Assembly: GCF_016865235.1 (NCBI RefSeq)
Contig: NZ_CP064030.1
Span: 2,356,001 to 2,420,000, forward strand
From: Dyella caseinilytica
GTDB taxonomy: Bacteria; Pseudomonadota; Gammaproteobacteria; Xanthomonadales; Rhodanobacteraceae
DNA: 64,000 nt
Reading direction: 5' to 3'
The notes beneath the pieces were generated by a model. That model made no database searches. It was not told the DNA's origin and worked only from the letters and a program-made list of their open reading frames with translations. Of the stretch, positions 52,454 through 60,569 are shown piece after piece; position 1 is the first letter of the stretch; each line of letters begins with the position of its first letter. The position numbers and the translations under genes were made by a program.

Positions 52454-53769
52454 GCAGAATCATCGCGCTGGACACCTACGACGTCCGCTTTCCCACCTCG
52501 CGCGAACGGGATGGCTCGGATGCCATGAATCCGGATCCGGATTACTCCGCGGCTTACGTCGTCATGCGCACCGATCATTCCAGCCTGTCCGGGTACGGTC
52601 TGGCCTTTACCATCGGCCGCGGCAACGACGTGCAGAAAGCCGCCATCGATGCCTTGAACCATCATGTCGCCGGACTGGATCTGGATGAAGTCATCGATGA
52701 TCTGGGCGGTTTCGCCCGACGTCTGATCGGCGATTCGCAGTTGCGCTGGCTCGGTCCTGAAAAGGGCGTGATGCATATGGCTATCGGCGCGGTCGTGAAT
52801 GCCGCGTGGGATCTCGCCGCTCGCGCCGCAGGCAAGCCGCTGTGGCGTTTCATTGCCGACATGACGCCGGAACAACTCGTCGCCACCATCGACTTCCGCT
52901 ACCTCAGCGACGCGTTGACGCCTGAAGAAGCATTGACGATGCTGCACGCAGCAGCACCCGGCAAGTCGAGACGCCTGCAGCAACTGCTTGCGGAAGGCTA
53001 TCCGGCCTATACCACCTCACCAGGCTGGCTGGGCTATAGCGATGAAAAGATGCAACACCTGGCTCGCGAAGCCGTTGCCGCGGGCTTCCGCACCATCAAG
53101 CTCAAGGTGGGCATGAACGTAGAGGATGACGTACGTCGCTGCCGACTGGCACGCGAAACCGTCGGACCGGACATCGCCATCGCCGTAGACGCCAACCAGC
53201 GCTGGGATGTGCCCGACGCTATTGCCTGGCTGCACCACTTGTCGGACGTCAACCTCGCCTGGGTGGAAGAACCCACCAGCCCTGACGACATCCTCGGTCA
53301 CGCATCCATTCGCCGCGCTGTGTCCCCGGTGCCTATCTCGACCGGCGAACACACCCACAACCGCGTGATGTTCAAACAGCTGTTCCAGGCCCAAGCGATC
53401 GACCTGGTGCAGATCGATGCGGCTCGTGTTGGCGGTGTGAATGAAAACCTGGCCATCCTGCTGATGGCGGCCAAATATGGCGTTCGCGTCTTCCCTCATG
53501 CCGGCGGTGTGGGCCTGTGCGAATTGGTGCAACATCTGGCCATGGCCGATTTCATCGCCATCAGCGGCAAGAAAGATGATCGCGCGATAGAATTCGTTGA
53601 CCATCTGCACGAACATTTTGTTGATCCGGTAGTCATCGCCAATGGCTGCTACATCGCGCCGAATGCACCCGGTTTTTCCGCGCAAATGCATACAGGTAGC
53701 GTGGAAGAGTTTCGTTACCCGGACGGCCAGGCGTGGTGTGAGCCTGCTCACACTGCGAGGGCATCATGA
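52450..53769 (+). CDS. L-fuconate dehydratase, enolase superfamily
   Basis: A 439-residue enzyme dehydrating L-fuconate to 2-keto-3-deoxy-L-fuconate, the length usual for the family. An N-terminal capping domain precedes the barrel. The general base lysine lies in IKLKVGMNVEDD, metal ligands in AVDANQRWD, WVEEPTSPDD and STGEHTHN, and the catalytic histidine in FPHAGGVGLCEL. These blocks match the characterised Xanthomonas campestris fuconate dehydratase, as I recall it. It overlaps its neighbours by four bases on both sides, so the run is one operon. Confidence 0.93.
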   Translation: MSRIIALDTYDVRFPTSRERDGSDAMNPDPDYSAAYVVMRTDHSSLSGYGLAFTIGRGNDVQKAAIDALNHHVAGLDLDEVIDDLGGFARRLIGDSQLRWLGPEKGVMHMAIGAVVNAAWDLAARAAGKPLWRFIADMTPEQLVATIDFRYLSDALTPEEALTMLHAAAPGKSRRLQQLLAEGYPAYTTSPGWLGYSDEKMQHLAREAVAAGFRTIKLKVGMNVEDDVRRCRLARETVGPDIAIAVDANQRWDVPDAIAWLHHLSDVNLAWVEEPTSPDDILGHASIRRAVSPVPISTGEHTHNRVMFKQLFQAQAIDLVQIDAARVGGVNENLAILLMAAKYGVRVFPHAGGVGLCELVQHLAMADFIAISGKKDDRAIEFVDHLHEHFVDPVVIANGCYIAPNAPGFSAQMHTGSVEEFRYPDGQAWCEPAHTARAS

Positions 53770-54968
53770 GCACACCCATCACCAATGTTGCCGACTTGCG
53801 GGCCCTGGCCAAGCGCCGGGTGCCTCGCGCGTTCTTCGAATACGCTGACCGCGGTTCGTACGACGAAACTACGCTGCATGCGAACCGCTCCGCGCTGGAA
53901 CGCATCGCTTTGCGGCAACGCGTGATGTGCAATGTCGACCAGCGCTCGCTGGCGACAGAAATCATCGGTCAGCCTGTATCCATGCCGCTGGCCATCGCCC
54001 CCACCGGACTCACTGGCCTGCAGCATGGTGGCGGTGAGATCCTCGGTGCCCGCGCTGCAGCCAACGCCGGCATCCCTTTCTGCCTCAGCACCATGTCGAT
54101 CTGCTCGATCGAACAAGTGCATGCCGCCGTCCCGACCCCCTTCTGGTTTCAGGTTTACGTGATGCGCGACCGCGGTTTCACCCGCGAACTGATCCAGCGT
54201 GCCAGAGCAGCGCAATGCAGCGCCCTCATGCTCACCGCCGACCTGACTGTGCAAGGCCAGCGTCATCGTGAAATCAAGAACGGCCTGTCTGTGCCACCGA
54301 AAATCACCCTGCGCAACCTGCTCGACATGGCCAGCAAACCGCGTTGGGCGTGGAGCATGCTGCGTGCACCCAGCCGTTCGTTCGGAAACCTGCAAGGCCG
54401 TATCGACAACACCGACAGCCTCACCACCCTGGCGCAATGGATCGCCAAGCAGTTCGATCCAACCCTGGAATGGAAAGACCTCGAATGGATCCGCGAGCTA
54501 TGGCCCGGTAAGCTGATCATCAAAGGCATTCTTGATCCGCGCGACGCGCGCATCGCCGCCGATCACGGCGTGGATGCCATCGTTGTTTCCAACCACGGCG
54601 GCCGCCAGCTGGATAGCGCGCCCGCAAGCATCGACGTGCTGCCTTCGATCGTGCAAGCCGTGGGTGATCGCATGGAAGTATTGTTCGATGGCGGCATACT
54701 CAGCGGGCAAGATCTGCTGAAGGTGCTAGCCAGTGGCGCGCGCGCCGGGTTGATTGGCAAGGCGTTTCTTTATGCGCTTGGCGCGCTCGGTGAAGCAGGA
54801 GTTACCCAGGCGATCGAGCTGATTCGCCGAGAGTTGAGTGTGAGCATGGCGCTTACGGGGCAGACAGATGTGCGCAATCTCGCGTCGGATGTGATCTGGC
54901 GCAAAGCGCCGGAGGGTGCGCTCAACATCATCAGCACTCAGTTTGATGGCGTGCCTTGTCGGCGGTGA
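53766..54968 (+). CDS. lldD: L-lactate dehydrogenase, FMN-dependent
   Basis: A 400-residue FMN-dependent alpha-hydroxy-acid dehydrogenase converting L-lactate to pyruvate, passing electrons to the respiratory chain. Motifs: FFEYADRGSYDETTL at the N-terminus, substrate/FMN residues in PTGLTGLQHGG, KGILDPRDA, and the catalytic histidine in VSNHGGRQLD, followed by DGGILSGQDLLKVLASGA. The ATG overlaps the dehydratase stop (ATGA). As the last gene of the fucose operon it recycles the lactate released by the FAH-family hydrolase. Confidence 0.92.
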   Translation: MSTPITNVADLRALAKRRVPRAFFEYADRGSYDETTLHANRSALERIALRQRVMCNVDQRSLATEIIGQPVSMPLAIAPTGLTGLQHGGGEILGARAAANAGIPFCLSTMSICSIEQVHAAVPTPFWFQVYVMRDRGFTRELIQRARAAQCSALMLTADLTVQGQRHREIKNGLSVPPKITLRNLLDMASKPRWAWSMLRAPSRSFGNLQGRIDNTDSLTTLAQWIAKQFDPTLEWKDLEWIRELWPGKLIIKGILDPRDARIAADHGVDAIVVSNHGGRQLDSAPASIDVLPSIVQAVGDRMEVLFDGGILSGQDLLKVLASGARAGLIGKAFLYALGALGEAGVTQAIELIRRELSVSMALTGQTDVRNLASDVIWRKAPEGALNIISTQFDGVPCRR

Positions 54969-55021
54969 TGAACACCGTTGGTTGGGTTAGCGCAGCGTAA
55001 CCGACTCATCAAGCGCAAAGC

Positions 55022-55360
55022 TCATGATTCGGCCAACGAAAAAATCCGCCGCATCGGCACCCACTTCTGCCCTACTTCCGCCCACGGCAAACGCTGCTGA
55101 TACCCATCCATCAACGCCTCCCATTCCAGCGTCTTCGCATTCGCCGCATCCCTTTCGCGTGACACCTCATCGCCATCAACCATTTGCACAACCATCACCA
55201 AACGGTTGCCGGTGCGAAAAATCTCCATCTCCTCAACACCTGATGCGCGAATAGAGGCGATGATCTCCGGCCATACATGTCCAGGCTGGTGCCAACGCTC
55301 GTATTCTGCAATCGCTTCAGCGTCATCACGCAAATCCAGCGCATAGTAGTGGCGAGCCAT
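55022..55360 (-). CDS. L-fucose mutarotase, RhaM-like (DUF718) family
   Basis: A 112-residue protein of the rhamnose-mutarotase family, expected to interconvert alpha and beta L-fucose so that the dehydrogenase gets its proper anomer. Family marks: N-terminal RHYYALDLRDD, catalytic histidine region YERWHQPGHVWPEI, and the C-terminal aromatic cluster LPWAEVGQKWVPM. It is of this fold and not FucU/RbsD-like. The start overlaps the fucP stop as TGATG, so it is coupled to the permease. It converges with lldD. Confidence 0.88.
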   Translation of the reverse strand: MARHYYALDLRDDAEAIAEYERWHQPGHVWPEIIASIRASGVEEMEIFRTGNRLVMVVQMVDGDEVSRERDAANAKTLEWEALMDGYQQRLPWAEVGQKWVPMRRIFSLAES

Positions 55361-56673
55361 CAACCGATTACCTCCACGACAGAAACATTTCGCCGCCATG
55401 CGAACAGCAAGATCACCGCAAAGCTGCATGCGGGCACACTCATGGCCGTGGTAATGCTGAAGTGATCGGATACCAGGCCCATCAGCGCCGTCAACACCGC
55501 GCCGCCGATAATGGTCATCACCAGCAAGGCCGCGCCTAATTTGCGTTCGTCATCGCTGCGGCCTTCCACGCCTAGCGCAAAAATGGTCGGATACATGACT
55601 GACATGAAGAAGCTGCATGCCACCAGCGCATAGGCGCCTGAGCTACCCGGCTCCAACACGGCATACAAGGTCAACGCGATGTTCACTGCGGCAAAAACCA
55701 GCAACAGGCGAACAGGAGCCAGATATTTCATCAGGGCTGCGCCAGCGAAACGCCCGAGCATGAAACATACCAGTCCGGCGGTAAGAAAATTGGCTGCCTC
55801 CTTGGCGGACGTACCCGGCATGTTCGCCTGCACGTAACGGATGGTGTAGCTCCATACACCGACTTGAGCACCGACATAGAAAAATTGCGCGAACAAAGCG
55901 CTTATAAAGCGGCGATCGCCCAACAGTTTGCGCAACACGCCCCGCCCTGTGCTGGAAACTTTCGCAGTGCCGAGGCTTGGGAAGCGCGTGATGACAATCA
56001 AGCAGGCCCAGGCGAGCACGACCACGCCTATCACCAGATACGGCCATTGCACAGCATGCGTTTCGCCCTGGAAATACGCTGCTCGTTCCGCCGCGCTCAT
56101 GGCGGCGATCTGTGCGCTTGATCGTTCGACGCCGGTAAAGATGAAATGTTGCCCGATCAGGATGCCTGCGATGGAACCCAGTGGATTGAAGGCCTGTGCA
56201 AGGTTTAGGCGGCGTGTGGCCGTTTCTCGCGCCCCCAGCAAGGTCACAAAGGGATTGGCGGAGGTTTCCAGAAAGGCCAGGCCGCTGGCAATCACGAACA
56301 AGGCGAACAGGAACAAACCGTAAGCCGCCATCGATGCTGCCGGCCAGAACAGCAGCGCTCCTGTGCCATAGAGCACCAGACCGAAGACCACCGCACTCTT
56401 GTAGCCAAAACGGCGCATATACATGCCTGCCGGCATGGCGACCAGAAAATAGCCGAGATAAAACGCGCTCTGTACCAGACCTGCCCCAAAGTCGCTGAGC
56501 GCGAAGGCTTTCTTGAACTGAGCGATCAATACATCGTTGAGGTTGTTGGCGGCGCCCCAGAGGAAAAACAGGCTGACCACCAGGATCAACGGCAACCATG
56601 ACGTCCGCTGCTCTTCGCCCTCCGCGGGGGCCGCGGCCGAAGTCGGTTCTTCCGTTACAGACTGCACACTCAC
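55360..56673 (-). CDS. fucP: L-fucose:H+ symporter, FHS family
   Basis: A 437-residue inner-membrane permease of the FucP type with 12 predicted helices. The first helix region reads FFLWGAANNLNDVLIAQF, keeping the aspartate important for proton coupling in E. coli FucP, and LETSANPF holds the matching glutamate. GTG 56673 is chosen: GGAG lies six bases upstream, while the longer frame starts with TTG at 56736 inside the regulatory motif. It is divergent from the iclR gene and followed directly by the mutarotase gene. Confidence 0.9.
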   Translation of the reverse strand: MSVQSVTEEPTSAAAPAEGEEQRTSWLPLILVVSLFFLWGAANNLNDVLIAQFKKAFALSDFGAGLVQSAFYLGYFLVAMPAGMYMRRFGYKSAVVFGLVLYGTGALLFWPAASMAAYGLFLFALFVIASGLAFLETSANPFVTLLGARETATRRLNLAQAFNPLGSIAGILIGQHFIFTGVERSSAQIAAMSAAERAAYFQGETHAVQWPYLVIGVVVLAWACLIVITRFPSLGTAKVSSTGRGVLRKLLGDRRFISALFAQFFYVGAQVGVWSYTIRYVQANMPGTSAKEAANFLTAGLVCFMLGRFAGAALMKYLAPVRLLLVFAAVNIALTLYAVLEPGSSGAYALVACSFFMSVMYPTIFALGVEGRSDDERKLGAALLVMTIIGGAVLTALMGLVSDHFSITTAMSVPACSFAVILLFAWRRNVSVVEVIG

Positions 56674-56740
56674 CCTCTTCTCCAATGACGCGCCAGAGCG
56701 CGAATCTGAACGTGACGACCTCGCTCGTTTGTGCAAATAT

Positions 56741-56755
56741 GAAACCGTTATTCAT
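56741..56755. promoter_or_regulatory. Candidate operator between fucP and iclR
   Basis: GAAACCGTTATTCAT is flanked so that ATGAA (56739-56743) and TTCAT (56751-56755) form an inverted repeat. It lies 68-82 bases upstream of the fucP start and about 107 bases upstream of iclR, and matches the sequence at 48694-48708. Confidence 0.45.
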
Positions 56756-56861
56756 GGATACTACAAGACGCGCCGCAGCATCTTGTAGTGATCTGTGAGC
56801 ACAAGGGCTTGTGATATGCCACCGTCAAGGGTGTGCACCTGCAAACCGGGGAAGGACAACC

Positions 56862-57638
56862 ATGCCAACCGTTACTCCCAAATACCGTGCGCCTGCGCTC
56901 GATAAGGGTCTGGATATTCTCGAATTGTTGGCCGGTTCGAGCCGGCCGCTCAGCATTGCTGAAATTTCAGAAGGCGTCGGCCGTTCCCGCGGCGAAATCT
57001 TCCGCATGCTGCAGGTGCTGGAAGAGCGCGACTACATTACGCGCGGCGAGGGCGATGTGGGTTATTCGGTAACGCCACGGCTGTTCAGGCTGGGCATGGA
57101 GCAGCCGCCGGTCAAAACCGCGATCGAAGCCGCCCTGCCGGTGATGCACCAACTGGCCGATGCCAGCGGCCAAGCTTGTCACCTGGTGGTGCCATCGGGT
57201 GAGCAGATTGTTGTGGTGGCGCGTGTCGACCCCCCCGGCGAAGTAGCTCTCGTCGTGCGCGTGGGCCATCGCCGCCCAATGTCGCAATCAACCTCTGGCC
57301 ACATTCTGCTGGCCTTCCAGGAAGAACAGGTGCGCAAGCGTTGGCTGGACATGATCTCCCGCTACGAACCAGCACTGGAGCGCAACAAACTTACCAAGTT
57401 GCTGACACAGCTGCGCGCCCGCGGCTACGCCAGCGAGGCCAGCCATGTCGTGGATGCGGTGACCGACCTTTCAGCGCCGGTCATGCAACACGGCAGCGCC
57501 GTATGTGCGCTCACCATTCCCTATATCGAGCAGCAGAATTCCGCGCAGACGATGGATGACGTCGTTGCAGCCCTGCTGCGCGCCACCAGGGAGATTTCCG
57601 AAGCGCTGCAATTTGGCGCACCGACGCGCTCGGTCTAA
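56862..57638 (+). CDS. IclR-family regulator of fucose genes
   Basis: A 258-residue IclR regulator. ATG 56862 follows GAAGGA; the frame extends 17 codons upstream without support. The winged HTH covers about residues 10-75 (LSIAEISEGVGRSRGEIF), the effector-binding domain about 85-250. It is divergent from fucP and lies between the fucose operon and a third fucosidase gene, so it most likely senses a fucose-pathway intermediate and controls transport, catabolism and fucosidases. Whether it represses or activates is not visible. Confidence 0.9.
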   Translation: MPTVTPKYRAPALDKGLDILELLAGSSRPLSIAEISEGVGRSRGEIFRMLQVLEERDYITRGEGDVGYSVTPRLFRLGMEQPPVKTAIEAALPVMHQLADASGQACHLVVPSGEQIVVVARVDPPGEVALVVRVGHRRPMSQSTSGHILLAFQEEQVRKRWLDMISRYEPALERNKLTKLLTQLRARGYASEASHVVDAVTDLSAPVMQHGSAVCALTIPYIEQQNSAQTMDDVVAALLRATREISEALQFGAPTRSV

Positions 57639-57657
57639 CTACCACTTAGTGCCGCTT

Positions 57658-57673
57658 CGCCGGTTATCCGGCG
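57658..57673 (+). terminator. Short hairpin after iclR
   Basis: CGCCGG-ttat-CCGGCG lies 20 bases past the iclR stop and 31 bases before the next start. It lacks a T-run and may only be a weak terminator. Confidence 0.35.
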
Positions 57674-57704
57674 CTTACAAACCGCTGCAAAGGCTCTTGA
57701 AGAA

Positions 57705-59066
57705 ATGCTGCTATATCGACGTATTCTCTGCACTGCCATGTTTATGGCTGCCGCCATGGCTGGCAGCGTATCCGCCCAAAATTTCGTCGACGTAAAACCA
57801 TCTCCTCAACAGGTCCATTGGCAAGACCTGCAATTCGGCGTCATCGTGCATTTCGGCACCAATACCTTTCTGGATCGCGAATGGGGCGACGGCACCGCTG
57901 ATCCGAAGGTATTCAACCCGGATCATGTAGATCCCGATCAATGGGTGCGTGCGGCCAAATCCGCTGGTGCGCAATACCTGGTGTTGGTCGCCAAACATCA
58001 CGACGGCTTCGCGCTATGGCCGACTGAGCAAACGGATTACTCCGTCAAACGCAGCCCCTGGATGGGAGGCAAAGGCGATCTGGTGCGCATGACCGAGGAG
58101 GCCACGCGCAAGGAAGGCATGGAATTCGGCATTTACCTCTCGCCCTGGGATCGTCACGAGCCGCGCTACAAAGATACCCCCGCCTACGACCAGTACTATC
58201 TCGCCGAAATGGACGAGCTTGTGCAGGGTTACGGCCCATTGGTGGAATGGTGGCTGGACGGCGCCGGCAGCGCGGGCCATGTCTACAATTTCAAGAAATA
58301 CATGGAAGAACTGCGCACCTATCAGTCCAACACGATGGTCTTCGCCGACGTGGCGCTGTTCGATTACGGCGACATCCGTTGGGTTGGCCAGGAAGACGGC
58401 CATATTCACGGCGAAAACTGGAATGTCATCGACCGTCACGGCGAATTGCGTTGGCGTCCGGTGGAAGTGGATACACCGCTGCACAAACTGCAATGGTTCT
58501 GGCATCCGAATAGCGACCAGACCTTGAAGAGCGTCGACGAACTGGTCGATATCTGGGAAAACAGCGTCGGCCGCGGTGGACAATTGATGCTCGGCATCGC
58601 ACCGAACCGTCATGGCCAGTTGCCGCATGCGGACGTGAAGCGTTTGAAGGAATTTGGAGAAGCCCTGCAAGCGCGTTATGGCATCGACAAGGATCTGGCA
58701 CACCAGCACATGGCTACCGATGCAAACACCGCGGCCGCACTCGATGGTGATCGCGATACCTTCTGGTCAGCACCGGAAGGCTCGCATCACGCGACGCTTG
58801 AGGTCGACTTCGACAAATCGGTGACTATCGATCATGCCCTCAGCATGGAATGGCTGAATGAGGGTCAATGCGTACAGAAGTATGCCGTCGAAGCGTGGAT
58901 AAACAGCACGTGGACACCTGTAGCCGAGGCCGAAGCCATCGGTCATATGAAGATCGACCGTTTTGCACCCGTCACCACCTCCAAGGTGCGCCTGAATATT
59001 CTTTCCAGCACCTGCACGGCGCGTATCCGGGAATTTCAGCTGTTCAATGTTGGCGATGCCCGCTAG
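57705..59066 (+). CDS. GH29 alpha-L-fucosidase, GH29-B-like, with C-terminal F5/8C-like domain
   Basis: A 453-residue secreted fucosidase clearly different from the two others in this window. The signal peptide ends near VSAQ. The barrel begins with LQFGVIVHFGTNTFLDREWG, then VAKHHDGFALW, and the nucleophile is D185 in VEWWLDGA. This is the shorter GH29-B style, known for alpha-1,3/4-fucose on Lewis-type branches. Residues about 340-450 form an F5/8 type C-like domain. GAAG precedes the ATG at 57705. It lies in the same direction as iclR, 66 bp downstream, and could share its transcript. Confidence 0.9.
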   Translation: MLLYRRILCTAMFMAAAMAGSVSAQNFVDVKPSPQQVHWQDLQFGVIVHFGTNTFLDREWGDGTADPKVFNPDHVDPDQWVRAAKSAGAQYLVLVAKHHDGFALWPTEQTDYSVKRSPWMGGKGDLVRMTEEATRKEGMEFGIYLSPWDRHEPRYKDTPAYDQYYLAEMDELVQGYGPLVEWWLDGAGSAGHVYNFKKYMEELRTYQSNTMVFADVALFDYGDIRWVGQEDGHIHGENWNVIDRHGELRWRPVEVDTPLHKLQWFWHPNSDQTLKSVDELVDIWENSVGRGGQLMLGIAPNRHGQLPHADVKRLKEFGEALQARYGIDKDLAHQHMATDANTAAALDGDRDTFWSAPEGSHHATLEVDFDKSVTIDHALSMEWLNEGQCVQKYAVEAWINSTWTPVAEAEAIGHMKIDRFAPVTTSKVRLNILSSTCTARIREFQLFNVGDAR

Positions 59067-59084
59067 GAATACTTGGCAAGATTT

Positions 59085-59109
59085 GGCGGCTCGCTGATCT
59101 GCAGCCGCC
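59085..59109 (+). terminator. Hairpin after the third fucosidase gene
   Basis: GGCGGCT (59085-59091) pairs with AGCCGCC (59103-59109), 18 bases past the stop. No T-run follows, so the call rests on symmetry and position. Confidence 0.4.
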
Positions 59110-59387
59110 TCGCTCACGCTCCAGCCGCCAGGGACCTCGAAATAGCGCCCCCTGTCACCGCCTCGCGGCATTAATTAAGAATTCTTTGTGAACAATCGTG
59201 CTCGATAGATTTTCTCGCGCGTAACCAAAGCACAATAACGTCCTGACGGATCGCACAGCGTCACTCTTCCCGAAAAACACGCCGAGGCAGCACGCCAAAC
59301 GCGAGGCTAACGCCAGAACGAAGATGCCGCTGGTTGAGGCATGGCCACGCTACGACGGTCAACAAAGCATTGACCCACGCGTTTGCC

Positions 59388-60569
59388 ATGAGGGGCGTTT
59401 TTTGTCATGGCGTTTCGCACGTGTACCTAGCACAAATTCCTGCGGTCAAAATTATCGAGGCACCAAGATCCTGCGGCTGCACTGAACCCGATTCATTGCC
59501 GGTACTTTCTATCGTCATCTGCACACTCGATGAGCACGAGGCGATCGACAGTGTATTAAGTGAACTGGGTGAACACCTGCAGGACATCCAGCACGAAATC
59601 ATTGTCGTGGACGATTCCTCGGATGAGCGGACTGGCGACGCAGTCAACGCCTATGCAGCGGGCGATCCTCGCATACGCCTGGTGCGCCGGTACAACGCCA
59701 ACGGTCTGTCGTCTGCAGCGATCACCGGCTGGGATCTGTCCAAAGGAAAATTTCTCGCCATCATGGATGGCGACGGACAGCATGATCCGTCATTGATGCG
59801 CGGGCTGCTGGACAAGCTGGCATGTAAAGATGTCGATGTCGCTATCGCCAGCCGCTATCTGGACAACTCCCGCTCCGGCCTTCCCGGTTTGCGCCATATC
59901 CTGAGCCGTACCGGCATCCGATTGACCGACACGACCCTTGGCATCCCCATGGCCGACCCGTTGAGCGGCTGTTTTGCCATGACACGCGATTGGTATATGC
60001 AGGCGCGCAGCCGGCTTTCAGGGCTTGGCTTCAAGATCCTTATTGACGTGGTTGCATCCGGACCGCGGCTGCCGCGGATGGCGCAAATTCCTACCGTGCT
60101 CCGGGCGCGTGCCGGAGGAGCTTCAAAACTCGATACCCGCGTTATCGTCGACCTCATTACGCTCTTGATCGAGAAGCGCACCCACGGGCGATTCCGGGCC
60201 GAGAGCGTGATGCATGGCGCAACCATTTGCGCAACGCTCGTCGCACAATGGCTCTCCGCAAGCATCTTGCTTACACTGGCCTGCCCGCTACGGATCACCC
60301 TGCTGTTGTCGGCGGGCCTGGGGCTGGCTGGCCATTTATGGATCAAGTATCTGATGACATCGCGATCGCTCCGTCCACATAGCTTGCGCGACTTCGCGCG
60401 GCAGTGGATGGGTTTCTATGCCAGTCGCTGGAGCGACCTGCCACTGAATGCAGGCGTGGCCATCACGCTTTGCACCTTGCACTGCCCGTGGCCACTGGCC
60501 ATCACCGCCGGTGTGCTGCTGCTCGAAGCTCACTACCACACAACCGATAAAGGGAGAGTTGTAGCGTGA
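59388..60569 (+). CDS. Membrane-anchored GT2 glycosyltransferase (polyprenol-phosphate sugar synthase-like)
   Basis: A GT-A enzyme with a cytoplasmic catalytic domain like dolichol-phosphate-mannose synthase and about three C-terminal membrane helices. Motifs: LSIVICTLDEHEAI, VVDDSSDERTGD, DGDGQHDPSLM (the metal-binding aspartates), and LSGCFAMTRD. It should load a sugar onto a polyprenyl phosphate. The start is unsure: ATG 59388 is used, TTG 59334 and a GTG near 59421 are in frame, and none has a clear ribosome binding site. It overlaps the GT39-like gene by four bases, the partner expected to use the lipid-linked sugar. Confidence 0.82.
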   Translation: MRGVFCHGVSHVYLAQIPAVKIIEAPRSCGCTEPDSLPVLSIVICTLDEHEAIDSVLSELGEHLQDIQHEIIVVDDSSDERTGDAVNAYAAGDPRIRLVRRYNANGLSSAAITGWDLSKGKFLAIMDGDGQHDPSLMRGLLDKLACKDVDVAIASRYLDNSRSGLPGLRHILSRTGIRLTDTTLGIPMADPLSGCFAMTRDWYMQARSRLSGLGFKILIDVVASGPRLPRMAQIPTVLRARAGGASKLDTRVIVDLITLLIEKRTHGRFRAESVMHGATICATLVAQWLSASILLTLACPLRITLLLSAGLGLAGHLWIKYLMTSRSLRPHSLRDFARQWMGFYASRWSDLPLNAGVAITLCTLHCPWPLAITAGVLLLEAHYHTTDKGRVVA

